Assembly: GCA_041584755.1 (NCBI GenBank)
Contig: JBFHDK010000054.1
Span: 1 to 21,947 of the forward strand
DNA: 21,947 nt
Reading direction: 5' to 3'
From: HB2-32-21 sp003448675
GTDB taxonomy: Bacteria; Pseudomonadota; Gammaproteobacteria; Pseudomonadales; Porticoccaceae
Below are positions 14,192 through 21,947 of this stretch, piece after piece. The first letter of the stretch is position 1. Every line of letters begins with the position of its first letter. Under the pieces are notes generated by a model. The model saw nothing but the letters and a program-made list of their open reading frames with translations, was not told the DNA's origin and ran no database searches. The position numbers were made by a program, and so were the translations under genes.

Positions 14192-15382
14192 ATGAATCGA
14201 GTCATGATCGCGGGTGTGGGGATGACCCGTTTTGGCAAACACATGGACGCTACTATTCGTGGTCTGGTGGGCGAAGCGCTGGCCGAAGCGCTGGCCGACG
14301 CTGGGGCCAGCAATGAACAGGTGGATAGCATTTTCTTTGGCAATGCTGCGGCGGGCCTGTTGACCGGACAGGAAATGATCCCCGGTCAGGTGGCCCTGCG
14401 TGATTCGGGCCTTATGGGCAAGCCCATTATCAACGTCGAAAACGCCTGTGCCTCGGCTTCCAGCGCCGCGCATCTGGCCTGGCTGTCGGTAGCCTCCGGT
14501 CAGTCCGAGGTGGCCCTGGCCATCGGCGCCGAAAAGATGACCAACCGGGATAAGAGCGTGCCTTTTAAGGCTCTGATATCGGCCATGGATCTGGAGCAAA
14601 TCAAGGCCGAAACCGGCTCTGATGATCCCTTGGAGGCAGGCAGCGCGCCGGGGCGCTCGGGCTTTATGGATATCTATGCCGGCAAGGCGCGCAAATACAT
14701 GAAAGAGGCGGGCGCGACCCAGGAAGATTTTGCCCGCATTGCCGCCAAGGCCCACAAGTTTGGCTCCATGAACCCCAAGGCACAGTTTCAAACCCCCTTG
14801 AGCGTTGAAGACATCCTCGGTAGTCGGGCCATTATCGACCCCCTGACCCTGGCCATGTGCTCGCCTATCGGCGACGGCGCTGCCGTGCTGGTGTTTACCT
14901 CCGAGGATTTCGCCACTAAACACGGTTGCGATGCGGTCACTGCTGAAACCATCACCCTGGTCTCCGGCTTGCCCGGTGGCCCCAACTGTAATACCCGCGC
15001 CAGTGACAAAGCCTATAACGCCGCCGGCATCAGCCCGGAAGATATCGACGTCGTGGAGTTGCACGATGCCGCATCACCCGCAGAGTTGATGTATGTGGAG
15101 GAGTTAGGCCTGTGTGGCAAGGGCGAGGGCATCCGCATGATCCGTGAAGGCGAGATGGAGCTGGGCGGCCGCGTACCGGTCAATACCTCCGGTGGCCTGG
15201 TGGCCAAGGGTCATCCGGTGGGTGCTACCGGCTGCGCCCAGATCGTCGAGCTGGTGGATCAACTGCGGGGTCGTTGCGGCGCTCGCCAGGTAGACGGGGC
15301 GAAGGTGGCGTTGGCTCAAAACGGCGGCGGCTGGATTGAGGACGACACCGCCGTGACGACGCTATCAATACTGACCCGCTAA
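14192..15382 (+). CDS. SCP2-type thiolase family protein (lipid-transfer/aldolase-like)
   Basis: This thiolase-fold protein of 396 aa has nucleophile C86 in NVENACASAS, H291 in ELHDAAS, H341 in GHPVGATG, and ends RQVDGAKVALAQNGGG. The last segment matches SCP2-thiolases, which lack the CxG cysteine of classical thiolases. In SCP2-thiolases the second cysteine sits in an HDCF motif; here it is HDAA, so ordinary Claisen chemistry is doubtful. Ltp2-like aldol-cleaving relatives in steroid side-chain degradation are one alternative. ATG 14192 lies seven bases after AGGGGA; ATG 14186 is too close. The SnoaL-like gene follows 39 bp later, probably the same operon. Confidence 0.88.
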   Translation: MNRVMIAGVGMTRFGKHMDATIRGLVGEALAEALADAGASNEQVDSIFFGNAAAGLLTGQEMIPGQVALRDSGLMGKPIINVENACASASSAAHLAWLSVASGQSEVALAIGAEKMTNRDKSVPFKALISAMDLEQIKAETGSDDPLEAGSAPGRSGFMDIYAGKARKYMKEAGATQEDFARIAAKAHKFGSMNPKAQFQTPLSVEDILGSRAIIDPLTLAMCSPIGDGAAVLVFTSEDFATKHGCDAVTAETITLVSGLPGGPNCNTRASDKAYNAAGISPEDIDVVELHDAASPAELMYVEELGLCGKGEGIRMIREGEMELGGRVPVNTSGGLVAKGHPVGATGCAQIVELVDQLRGRCGARQVDGAKVALAQNGGGWIEDDTAVTTLSILTR

Positions 15383-15421
15383 ACAGCCTATATCCAAAAA
15401 TAACTTGTGCAGGAGATAGAG

Positions 15422-15856
15422 ATGGTTTCACTGGAAGAAAGAGTCCAACTCATGGAAGACAAGGATGAGATTAGAGAGCTGACGGCCAAATACTGCTATG
15501 CGGTGGCAGCACAGGATTCCGATGCCTTAATTGATATGTTCACCGAGGACGGTATTTTCGATATGCCGCCGGATCGCCATTTTGAGGGGCGCGAGCAATT
15601 GAGCGAGCTTTACACCGCCGGTATTGCCGAGGCTACACCCAAACCCTTCATTCAGAACCATGTTATTAACGTCGACGGCGATACTGCTACTGGCAACTGC
15701 GCGGTGGAGATTCGTCTGGTTGAAAATGGCGTCGCCATGACTGCCTGTGGTTATTACAACGACAAATACCGGCGGGTGAATGGCGCCTGGAAGTTCGCTC
15801 ATCGTGATTTCAATTTGTATCACTGGGTGCCGTTAAGCGAAGGATGGGGCAATTGA
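15422..15856 (+). CDS. SnoaL-like/NTF2-fold small protein
   Basis: The 144-aa protein has the layout of the SnoaL-like/NTF2 superfamily: an N-terminal helix EIRELTAKYCYAVAAQD, LIDMFTEDGIFD, a GREQL loop, and a strand-rich end with AWKFAHRDFNLYHWV. Members include cyclases, ketosteroid isomerases, dehydratases and dioxygenase small subunits. I cannot assign a reaction. AGGAG at 15411-15415 points to ATG 15422 as the start; the GTG five codons earlier would place that site inside the gene. It follows the thiolase with a 39-bp gap, so a shared lipid or steroid-like substrate pathway is plausible. Confidence 0.85.
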   Translation: MVSLEERVQLMEDKDEIRELTAKYCYAVAAQDSDALIDMFTEDGIFDMPPDRHFEGREQLSELYTAGIAEATPKPFIQNHVINVDGDTATGNCAVEIRLVENGVAMTACGYYNDKYRRVNGAWKFAHRDFNLYHWVPLSEGWGN

Positions 15857-16134
15857 GTGCATTGAACCTGACTTTCGGGAAGCGCCGCCGTGAACCCTCA
15901 CTGCATCTGATGATAGCGCTCCCAGGGCATTGCACGCCAACTTTTGCAGTTCGTTCGAATCAATGAAGCCGTCTTTTTGGGGAAGGGCTGGTTTGATCGC
16001 CAAGAAATACCATTGACGGTTGAGCCGTGGGGTTCAGCGCTTTCCCAAACACGGTTTGTAAATGCAGGTGACGCTACACTTCGTGGCAAGTACAGGAAAG
16101 CCCTGGAAGCGAGCGGTTTTGGGATTGTGAATTT

Positions 16135-17655
16135 TCAGCCCTGGTTTTGGGAGGAGTCGGATAAGGTGTTAAGAGACTTGCCCAGGTATCTCCAGCTCAA
16201 GATGATTGATGTTGCCGAAAAAAATAAACCCAAGCTGCACAGTGTCAGGAGCACCAAATCCCAAGCCGGACGATGGTTTAACAGTAACGGAAAATCAAGG
16301 CTGTGCAAGCCATTAAACAGCCAACGCTCAAGCCTGGTTTTAGCGGTCAAGCGTTCTACAAGCTGGCCTGTTGTGGTATTAATATGAAACCAGGTGGATT
16401 CAGGATCGGAATGCCTGGTGCGTAGTACCGGTAACGGCCGCAGTCGATCATGGTGGGAATAGTAATAAAGATCGTAGTCCCATAATTGTTGCTGGTTTGA
16501 AACGTTGCTACCTGGAATCAGTCGACCCAGACCTCGCTGAATTTTATCGACGAGCGTTTCTTTATCTCCAACTGCCAGACGGTAGCTCTGATGCGATGGG
16601 CTCTGATGCAAGGTGATATATGATTCGCCGCCAATCCAGCGCCACACGATCTCCTTGGTTCCTCGATATTCCTCTTGGCTCAGCAAGTGGCGCAAGTCGC
16701 TGACACTTGCATATACCAACGCCGACCGGCTTGAGTTTTCGCCGGCCTGGTAACGCTCTAATTGGTCCGAAAAATTCGAGCGAGATTTAAAAAGGTCCCA
16801 TGGCCCCATGGACATGAGTCCGCTGAACATGAACGTCGTCAAAAAAATGAGGCCCAGTAAGCCAAGCAGGTGATGATATTTCGCGATGCCCCGGTAGGGT
16901 GAAAAGGATTGCCGCTCGCGCCGGCGCCGAATACGTAATTGAATAAAGCCGATAATCGCCCCGCTAAGGATGGTAATCAGGCCAGTCAACGCGAGGGTAA
17001 TAACCACGTCTCTCCACAGGGATACATCCTTGCGCAAATGAAAAGGATAGATCCAGTGTAGGTTTGCTCCGAGCCAGTTCCAGATGCGTTCCTTGTTCGT
17101 GGTATCGCGAACCACCTGACCGGTACGTGCGGAAACGTAAAGCTGTGTTCCGGCCTCGTCATTCATCGATATCCGGTGCAGGGGGCGATAATCGTTGAGT
17201 GCGCTAGAAACGGTCCATTGGTCCATATCCAGAAGTTGTGAATGTGCCGGTGTCGTCACTCGTCCCGGATTAGCGGTGTGGTGGAAATGACGGGCTGCCA
17301 GAACCGCGGACTCAGAAGAAAAATCCCGCACCAACTCGCCGGAGTCCGCGTACTGGCCGCGCCAAGCGCCGTCACCAAGTTTGAGCAAATACAGTGGGCG
17401 ATGGCCAGTGCTGGTCAGTCTCAATGTCTCGATACGAGCGTTAGCCTCGACTGTCGCGATAAGCATCGCGGGAGAATGAGAGATAGTTTCGGGCTCGAGG
17501 TTTGGCAAGCCAGCGTAGCGCTCCCGTTCAGATAGCTCGGGAAAGCCCACATACATCATTACCATGCCCGTGGCAAACCATAGCGCCACGGGCAGGCATA
17601 TCGCCATGCCTAGCCAGCGGTGCATCAGATAGATCGCGTTAGTCAGTTTCTTCAC
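16135..17655 (-). CDS. PepSY-associated transmembrane protein
   Basis: This 506-aa inner-membrane protein starts at GTG 17655 with KKLTNAIYLMHRWLGMAIC, the usual HRWLG first helix of PepSY-TM proteins. Further helices occur near 215-240 (VITLALTGLITILSGAIIGF), about 263-283 (YHHLLGLLGLIFLTTF), and close to the C-terminus (LVLLTLCSLGLFFSATSIIL). Periplasmic PepSY-like segments lie between them, and conserved histidines (HRW, HFHH, LHWIYPF, YHH, LHS) could bind haem or metal. Relatives such as PiuB/FpvG-type proteins sit beside siderophore receptors and help reduce or release iron. Here it follows the TonB receptor with a 137-bp gap on the same strand. The ribosome binding site is weak. Confidence 0.87.
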   Translation of the reverse strand: MKKLTNAIYLMHRWLGMAICLPVALWFATGMVMMYVGFPELSERERYAGLPNLEPETISHSPAMLIATVEANARIETLRLTSTGHRPLYLLKLGDGAWRGQYADSGELVRDFSSESAVLAARHFHHTANPGRVTTPAHSQLLDMDQWTVSSALNDYRPLHRISMNDEAGTQLYVSARTGQVVRDTTNKERIWNWLGANLHWIYPFHLRKDVSLWRDVVITLALTGLITILSGAIIGFIQLRIRRRRERQSFSPYRGIAKYHHLLGLLGLIFLTTFMFSGLMSMGPWDLFKSRSNFSDQLERYQAGENSSRSALVYASVSDLRHLLSQEEYRGTKEIVWRWIGGESYITLHQSPSHQSYRLAVGDKETLVDKIQRGLGRLIPGSNVSNQQQLWDYDLYYYSHHDRLRPLPVLRTRHSDPESTWFHINTTTGQLVERLTAKTRLERWLFNGLHSLDFPLLLNHRPAWDLVLLTLCSLGLFFSATSIILSWRYLGKSLNTLSDSSQNQG

Positions 17656-17792
17656 AGTCTTGCTGACCCCGTTGTGGGGAAACGCCCGCGGCTATGATTA
17701 TGAGGGTGTCGTTAATCTGGGAAACGTCTGATGCGGTCTGTTTTCTTCGCCAATGCGTTCTGCTCCAGCACCTGCTACTCGAATACTTTTCC

Positions 17793-19973
17793 CTAGAAAC
17801 TATAGTCGGCAGTCAGACTCAGTGATCTGGGCTTGCCGACCAGCCAGGTCGAAGAATAGTACTGCGAAACCGCGTAGCGCGCGTCGAACAGATTATCGAC
17901 CCTAAGCGTCAGGGAAAGGCTGTCAGTGAATCGCAGGTGTGTTGACGCGTCCACCACGGTATGCGAGGGGATGGGGGTGCCGGGATGAAAGCGTTCTCCC
18001 ACGTGACGGACATCGGCCATAAATTGCAACTGCTCTGAGGCTGTCCACTGGGCACCGAGATTAGCCGTCTTTTCGGGGATATAGAGAGCCGCTACACCGG
18101 CATCGGTGTCTGATTCGAGGATGACACCGTTGGCGTAGAGTTGCAGATGCTGGTTGACCTGAAAATCGACTCCGAGCTCAATGCCTTTCGATGTTTGTTC
18201 GGGAATAACAATTTGATCACCGGGGTTGCCGGAGTCCGGGTCGTCCTCGATGAGGGATTTTCTGACGATATCAAAAAGGGCGAGTGTCCACTGTAAGCGC
18301 CCATCCAGCGCCTCCTGTTTAATGCCCACTTCGGTTTGCTCACTTTCAATAAAACCGGCTTCGCGGTTGCTGGGCGATGCGGTTACGATGCTATCGCTGG
18401 GGTGCGTGGCGCCAGTCGTGTACTGCGCGTACAGCGTGGTGATATCCGTGACGTCGTATACCCATCCTAGACGGCCTGTCAGTTTATCAACTGTTTGATG
18501 TATGGGCGCGCGTCCAAATCTCGTGTAATCGGTTTCGACGTTTTCATAACGCAAACCGGTTACCAGACTGAGTTGGTCGCTCAGTTTTATTCGGCTTTCG
18601 CCAAACAGAGCGAACTGATCGACATCGCCGACATTATCAAGCAAGACAGCGGCGTCAGTGAGATCGGACAATGTGCCGGGGTCAAAGTTATCCGGATCCA
18701 CGGTATCAAAATCGTTGCTCCAATCTATCGGGTTGGGGTTGGCAGGCCCAAAGTTAGATGGCCGGGAAAAATCAACGTCGTTGATTTCGAACCCCAGGGA
18801 GCTGAGCAAGGGTATTCCGGCCAGGGTGTTACTAAAAATAAAGTGGGTGCGAAAACCGTCGTGTTTCATGTCGTGACCGATGACCAGCGGATCGAAACGG
18901 TCGACCAGCCCCGTGCCCGCATCGAAACTGTAAAACTCGGCATTTTTCCAGAAGCGTTCCGTTTCAAGTCGATACACTTCAGATTGCAGGGACACCGTGT
19001 CCGACAGTCGCCACTCCGCTTTGAGGCGTAGCGCCTCGTCTTCATAACGTATCCTGGCGTCGCCGACGTTAAAATTTTCATCCTTAAAATCGCCAGTAAT
19101 TCGGCCATTGACCACGGGGATACCGAAATAGCGCATGGGCTCCTGATCACCGTAGTCATAACGCAGGCTCAATGTGAATGCTTCATTCAGCTCCCAGCGC
19201 AGTGCCAGCGACAGCATGTCGGCATCGCTGTCACCGTTTTTTACCCAGTTATCGGATTGGCTGTTACTGTAGTTAAGCCGATAGGCTAGGGTATCGGTCA
19301 AGCCGCCCGTCAGGTCTATCCCCACGAATGTGGTGTCGTCTTCACCAATCGTCATCCGGATATTGCCGGCGGGTTCCTGTTGGGGTGACTTCGGAATGAC
19401 ATTGATCGCACCGCCGATACCACCTTCTCCATACATTACCGAGGACGGTCCCTTTAGTATTTCGATGCGCTCAATGCCCCAGGTATCAAACGGAAATGTC
19501 AGGGTGCTGGCCGCCGTGTAGTAATTCGTGCCATCGAAGAGCTTGGTTACTGAGCCCTGGCCACGAAAACCGCGCGCCGCAATGCTTTGGCCGCCGTTTC
19601 CAGGGTTGCCCTCATTGGTAAAGCCCGCGCTCCGGGTCACGGCTTCCAGGACGCTGGTGTCCAGCCGCTTACGGATTACTTCGCCACTCATGATCTCCAC
19701 AGACGCCGGGGTTTCCCTGATAGATAGACCGAGCCTGCTGCCCGTGGATGTCGGCAAGTCAGTCTTTACGCCCGTGACGGTGATGGTTTCCGCTTCTATC
19801 TCGCTGTCAGCGTCGCTCTCGATGGCTGCCATGCCATGAATGGCGGATAAGCTAAATGCCGTTGTTGCCAGTAATAGGACGCTTGCTTTGCCCCACGCCC
19901 GGACCCGTGTTCGATATGCGGATGTACCACTGGCACAGGATTTCTTTGTCTTGATTGCGCGTTTTTCTGACAC
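17793..19973 (-). CDS. TonB-dependent siderophore-type receptor
   Basis: This 726-aa outer-membrane receptor has a signal peptide ending near HGMAA (about 50, preceded by an unusually long basic leader). A TonB box ETITVTG sits at 62-68. The plug domain has RETPASVEIMSGEVI, GFRGQGS, IERIEILKGPSSVMYGEGGIGGAIN, and a 22-strand-type barrel ends in LSLTADYSF with a terminal Phe. The plug motifs resemble ferri-siderophore receptors of the FhuE/FpvA kind. The start is GTG 19973 with GAGG six bases upstream. It heads a minus-strand pair with the PepSY protein, which supports a role in iron-chelate import. The ligand cannot be read from the sequence. Confidence 0.92.
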   Translation of the reverse strand: MSEKRAIKTKKSCASGTSAYRTRVRAWGKASVLLLATTAFSLSAIHGMAAIESDADSEIEAETITVTGVKTDLPTSTGSRLGLSIRETPASVEIMSGEVIRKRLDTSVLEAVTRSAGFTNEGNPGNGGQSIAARGFRGQGSVTKLFDGTNYYTAASTLTFPFDTWGIERIEILKGPSSVMYGEGGIGGAINVIPKSPQQEPAGNIRMTIGEDDTTFVGIDLTGGLTDTLAYRLNYSNSQSDNWVKNGDSDADMLSLALRWELNEAFTLSLRYDYGDQEPMRYFGIPVVNGRITGDFKDENFNVGDARIRYEDEALRLKAEWRLSDTVSLQSEVYRLETERFWKNAEFYSFDAGTGLVDRFDPLVIGHDMKHDGFRTHFIFSNTLAGIPLLSSLGFEINDVDFSRPSNFGPANPNPIDWSNDFDTVDPDNFDPGTLSDLTDAAVLLDNVGDVDQFALFGESRIKLSDQLSLVTGLRYENVETDYTRFGRAPIHQTVDKLTGRLGWVYDVTDITTLYAQYTTGATHPSDSIVTASPSNREAGFIESEQTEVGIKQEALDGRLQWTLALFDIVRKSLIEDDPDSGNPGDQIVIPEQTSKGIELGVDFQVNQHLQLYANGVILESDTDAGVAALYIPEKTANLGAQWTASEQLQFMADVRHVGERFHPGTPIPSHTVVDASTHLRFTDSLSLTLRVDNLFDARYAVSQYYSSTWLVGKPRSLSLTADYSF

Positions 19974-20031
19974 CTTTTACCTCAAGTACAACGTAAAGAG
20001 GGCGCGATCATGCGTAAAGTGAGGATGTTTA

Positions 20032-20050
20032 TCTAGTGCTTTTCATTATG
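20032..20050 (-). promoter_or_regulatory. Weak Fur-box-like site upstream of the TonB receptor
   Basis: This 19-base stretch contains CATTAT and matches the Fur consensus palindrome at about 12 of 19 positions by hand count. On the minus strand it also contains CATAAT, a possible -10 element about 60 bp before the receptor start. The iron-related genes downstream make Fur control plausible, but the match is poor. Confidence 0.25.
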
Positions 20051-20179
20051 ACCATATAACTGGCTTGATTACGCTTTTGGCGACGTAAGATTCCTGGTTG
20101 ACCGTGTTGTAGGCATTGACTCCGGACTGTGTTCGTTGCGAGGGCGATGTGTCAGGCAGGCCGCTGCTGAATTTCAGGA

Positions 20180-20200
20180 GTAACGGTATTCAACCGTAAC
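20180..20200. repeat. Imperfect inverted repeat GTAACGGT-attca-ACCGTAAC
   Basis: Eight-base arms flanking a 5-base centre pair at seven of eight positions. A further TAACGGT occurs about 50 bases to the right near 20235. The spacing suits a dimeric regulator's operator about 210 bp upstream of the receptor start, but no regulator is encoded nearby and no function is shown. Confidence 0.4.
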
Positions 20201-20319
20201 CATCAATGGCGAGGGTTAAGGGTAGCAGTGCGGATTAACGGTGAGAAAAATTTAAGTTGGGGTCTTGCGTAGCAGACGCCCTTGCTCTCATGGTCAGTTC
20301 GAGTAGGCGTATAACCCAT

Positions 20320-20349
20320 AAGCCCGGGCCGGGGGCGTGACCCGGGCTT
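20320..20349 (-). terminator. Hairpin downstream of the amidohydrolase gene
   Basis: A perfect 9-bp GC-rich stem (AAGCCCGGG paired with CCCGGGCTT) with a 12-base loop begins 8 bases beyond the amidohydrolase stop. Neither side has a convincing T-run, so it may be an imperfect terminator or a transcript-stabilising hairpin. Confidence 0.5.
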
Positions 20350-20357
20350 GGACCCTA

Positions 20358-21458
20358 CTAAATCGGCAGGTTATAACACTCCACAACATTGTCGTGAAGA
20401 ATCCAGTCTCGCTCTTCCTGGCTGAGGTTTTTGCCGTGTTCCTTCAGCATGTCCTGGGACCAGGGCCACGTAGAGTCGCTATGGGGAAAGTCATTGGCCC
20501 ACATCAGGCGTCGAGGGTTCATGTCTTCGCGATATTTGAACGCGGTCCAGTCGTCCTGGAAGGTGAGGTAGATGTTGTTGAGGAAGTATTCGCTGGGCAG
20601 CTTTTCCAGGGGCGGGCACTTCATCCAGAAGCGATGGCGGTTGTAGGCGTGGTCCATGCGATAGACGAAGTGCGGTACCCAGCCGGCATCGGCTTCGGCG
20701 CAGACCACTTTCAGCTTCGGATGCCGCTCAAAGACGCCACCAAAGACGAAGGTGCCCATGATGTCCTGACAGCCGCGCATAATGCCCAGGAAGCCGTTGA
20801 TTTTCGGGCCGCGCTGCTTCAGTGAATCTGTTTTAGAAGTCAGGATGTGAAAGGACAGTGGCAGTTCCAGGTCGACCGCTGCTTCCCACAGGGCGTCGTA
20901 CATGGGGTCGTCGTAGTCGGCTTCCGGCGGGTTGCCAGTCATCATAACGCCGACGTAGCCACGCTTCTTGGCATCTTCCAACTCCTTGATGCCTTCGTCC
21001 ACGGAGCGCAAAGCTACCTGTCCCAGGCCGAACAAACGGTTTTCCGGGGCATCGGCCACAAAGCCTTCTAGCCAGCGGTTATAGGCCTGGAAGCAGGCGT
21101 ACTGATAGTCGGTGTCGGGATGGTTGCACAGCAGCATGCCGGCGGTGGGATAGATGATTTCCGCCGAGACCCCGTCGCGATCCTGATCGGCAGAGCGGTA
21201 GGCGCCATTCCAGGCGCTTTTTGGCAAGTCTTCAAATTTGACGCCGCCAGGTTTTAGCTCCTCGGGTTTTTTGCCTGCTGCTGCCGACAGGGCCATGGGG
21301 ACGGGCTGCTTCAGCCCGTCGACGATGAAAACATCGCCATAGCGCTCGTGATTTTCAACCCTCGGTGCCCGATCCCGGTAGGCGGGGTCGATGAAATCGA
21401 CATAACAGTTAGGCGGTTCGGAAATATGTGAGTCCGCAGATATGATGGGTTTTTTCAT
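20358..21458 (-). CDS. Amidohydrolase family 2 protein (metal-dependent hydrolase/decarboxylase type)
   Basis: The 366-aa protein begins with ADSHISEP, the first metal-binding motif (H11, E14) of the amidohydrolase-2 family. H204 lies in LSFHIL, and D323 is in WANDFPHSDSTWPWS. The fold is a TIM barrel with a divalent metal. The family includes ACMSD-like decarboxylases and C-C or ester hydrolases. Relatives with ADSH..EP and the NDFPH.D.TWP end are common in catabolic clusters for ring or terpenoid substrates, but the substrate here is unknown. AAGGAAA eight bases before ATG 21458 supports the start. No signal peptide. It appears monocistronic, with a hairpin after its stop. Confidence 0.88.
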   Translation of the reverse strand: MKKPIISADSHISEPPNCYVDFIDPAYRDRAPRVENHERYGDVFIVDGLKQPVPMALSAAAGKKPEELKPGGVKFEDLPKSAWNGAYRSADQDRDGVSAEIIYPTAGMLLCNHPDTDYQYACFQAYNRWLEGFVADAPENRLFGLGQVALRSVDEGIKELEDAKKRGYVGVMMTGNPPEADYDDPMYDALWEAAVDLELPLSFHILTSKTDSLKQRGPKINGFLGIMRGCQDIMGTFVFGGVFERHPKLKVVCAEADAGWVPHFVYRMDHAYNRHRFWMKCPPLEKLPSEYFLNNIYLTFQDDWTAFKYREDMNPRRLMWANDFPHSDSTWPWSQDMLKEHGKNLSQEERDWILHDNVVECYNLPI

Positions 21459-21490
21459 ATGTATTTTCCTTGATTATCAAATAACTATGG

Positions 21491-21509
21491 CAATTAATTC
21501 AAGTAATTG
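21491..21509. repeat. Inverted repeat CAATTA-n7-TAATTG near the amidohydrolase start
   Basis: Six-base arms surround a 7-base centre, 33 bp upstream of the amidohydrolase ATG. Location and symmetry would suit a repressor operator for that gene, but AT-rich palindromes are common by chance and no cognate regulator is visible in the window. Confidence 0.3.
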
Positions 21510-21819
21510 ATTATTAATGTTTCGGGTTCGGGTAATCGACGTTAGTGCTAGCTAATCTCGCTGGAGTAGCGGTTAGGTACTACGCTGTATTTACCTTCCG
21601 GTTTTAAAAATTGGTCGTCTAAGTAAAGCCCAATGTGTCGCCAATTGCTATCTTTATATCAAGAGCTGACGTCTGTACTAGCCCATAAGTCATAGCAGCG
21701 CATGGAAACAACGCGCGATCCGAATGGCACTTTTTACAGCATAAAGAATGCGCCAATTTCCTCTGTCTTTCCTTAATGCCATTTACCAGACACTGACGCA
21801 GGGACTTTGTGGAACACAC

Positions 21820-21847
21820 TTGTTATTGATATTGACTACACTATAAA
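21820..21847 (+). promoter_or_regulatory. Sigma70-like promoter for the right-edge gene
   Basis: TTGTTA at 21820-21825 and TATAAA at 21842-21847 are separated by 16 bases, matching the -35 and -10 consensus at 4/6 and 5/6 positions. They would give a leader of roughly 65 bases before the ATG at 21918. Confidence 0.5.
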
Positions 21848-21917
21848 AAAAGTGGATTGATAGCGGGTTTTATTTATTCACTGAAAATCAAAATACAGAC
21901 GACAAGGAATTTGCATC

Positions 21918-21947
21918 ATGATTACAGGAATGCCACGCATCGCCATT
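21918..21947 (+). CDS. Start of a gene running off the right edge
   Basis: Ten codons are visible (MITGMPRIAI) after AAGGA at 21904-21908, nine bases before the ATG, with a plausible promoter upstream. The hydrophobic RIAI strand at this position would suit the first strand of a VOC/glyoxalase-type protein, but ten residues cannot decide the family. Confidence 0.55.
   Translation, partial: MITGMPRIAI

Larger units (their letters stand above)
19974..20357. other. Intergenic region between the receptor and the amidohydrolase
   Basis: No supported gene lies in these 384 bp. The right part holds a hairpin (20320-20349) and the middle holds TAACGGT-type repeats with an inverted pair at 20180-20200. 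The part near the receptor should hold its promoter. An open plus-strand frame that overlaps the receptor start up to 20022 is antisense and has no family signature. Confidence 0.6.
21459..21917. other. Divergent intergenic region with promoter signals
   Basis: This AT-rich 459-bp gap separates the minus-strand amidohydrolase from the plus-strand gene entering at the right edge. It holds an inverted repeat close to the amidohydrolase start and a good plus-strand promoter near 21820-21847. A minus-strand open frame at 21619-21819 has no domain, no ribosome binding site and Cys/Arg-rich random-looking composition, so I do not call it. Confidence 0.6.

Noticed and set aside
14117..15064. Minus-strand 315-aa open frame
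   Set aside because: It is antisense to the thiolase gene, Gly/His-rich from reversed GC-rich codons, with no domain.
18495..19031. Plus-strand 178-aa open frame
   Set aside because: It is antisense to the TonB-dependent receptor and lacks any recognisable domain.
19974..20357. Cobalamin or other riboswitch upstream of the TonB receptor
   Set aside because: I could not find the conserved B12-box core or a matching set of stems; the repeats present look like protein-binding sites.
20337..20825. Plus-strand 162-aa open frame
   Set aside because: It is antisense to the amidohydrolase and starts inside the hairpin region.

Overview
The window reads as an ordinary chromosomal stretch of a marine-type gammaproteobacterium. 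The evidence is moderate GC, compact operons with ATGA/GTGA overlaps, a dedicated Gram-negative sortase locus, a TonB-dependent receptor, and lipid or steroid-type catabolic genes. A Cellvibrionales/Spongiibacteraceae-like host is a guess from gene content and is not shown by the sequence. I see no rRNA, tRNA, CRISPR or prophage.

Left edge (1-1264): a decayed IS3-family element (orfA tail, then orfB with frameshifts and stops) ends in a GGGGGATTACCA-type terminus. It abuts, and apparently truncates, the N-terminal fragment of a minus-strand SMP-30/gluconolactonase-like gene that also carries an in-frame TGA.

1452-5533: a peptide-modification module. Three tightly packed plus-strand genes encode a circularly permuted ATP-grasp enzyme, an alpha-E protein, and a zinc-ribbon HExxH metallopeptidase. 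An Anbu (proteasome-like) peptidase lies convergently and overlaps the metallopeptidase end by 38 bp. The transglutaminase often found with these families is missing here. Next comes a 0.76 kb gap holding only the C-terminal remnant of a DUF255/YyaL-type thioredoxin-domain protein.

6293-13065: a complete proteobacterial dedicated sortase (Pds) system. The histidine kinase and response regulator are on the minus strand. Divergent from them run an unrecognised 68-aa protein, an OmpA-domain lipoprotein (PdsO), the single VIT/vWA sortase target ending in an LPKTATP sorting signal, and a class GN sortase. Presumably the two-component pair controls the divergent operon and the sortase processes the one target. 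The sortase C-terminus overlaps a convergent DUF2235 hydrolase gene by 78 bp.

14192-15856: an SCP2-type thiolase lacking the HDCF cysteine, followed by a SnoaL/NTF2-like small protein, probably one catabolic operon. 16135-19973 (minus): a TonB-dependent siderophore-type receptor followed by a PepSY membrane protein, an iron-uptake pair. 20358-21458 (minus): an amidohydrolase-2 family enzyme. The right edge cuts into a new plus-strand gene with a recognisable promoter and ribosome binding site; its first ten residues would fit a VOC/glyoxalase-type protein but are too few to assign it.
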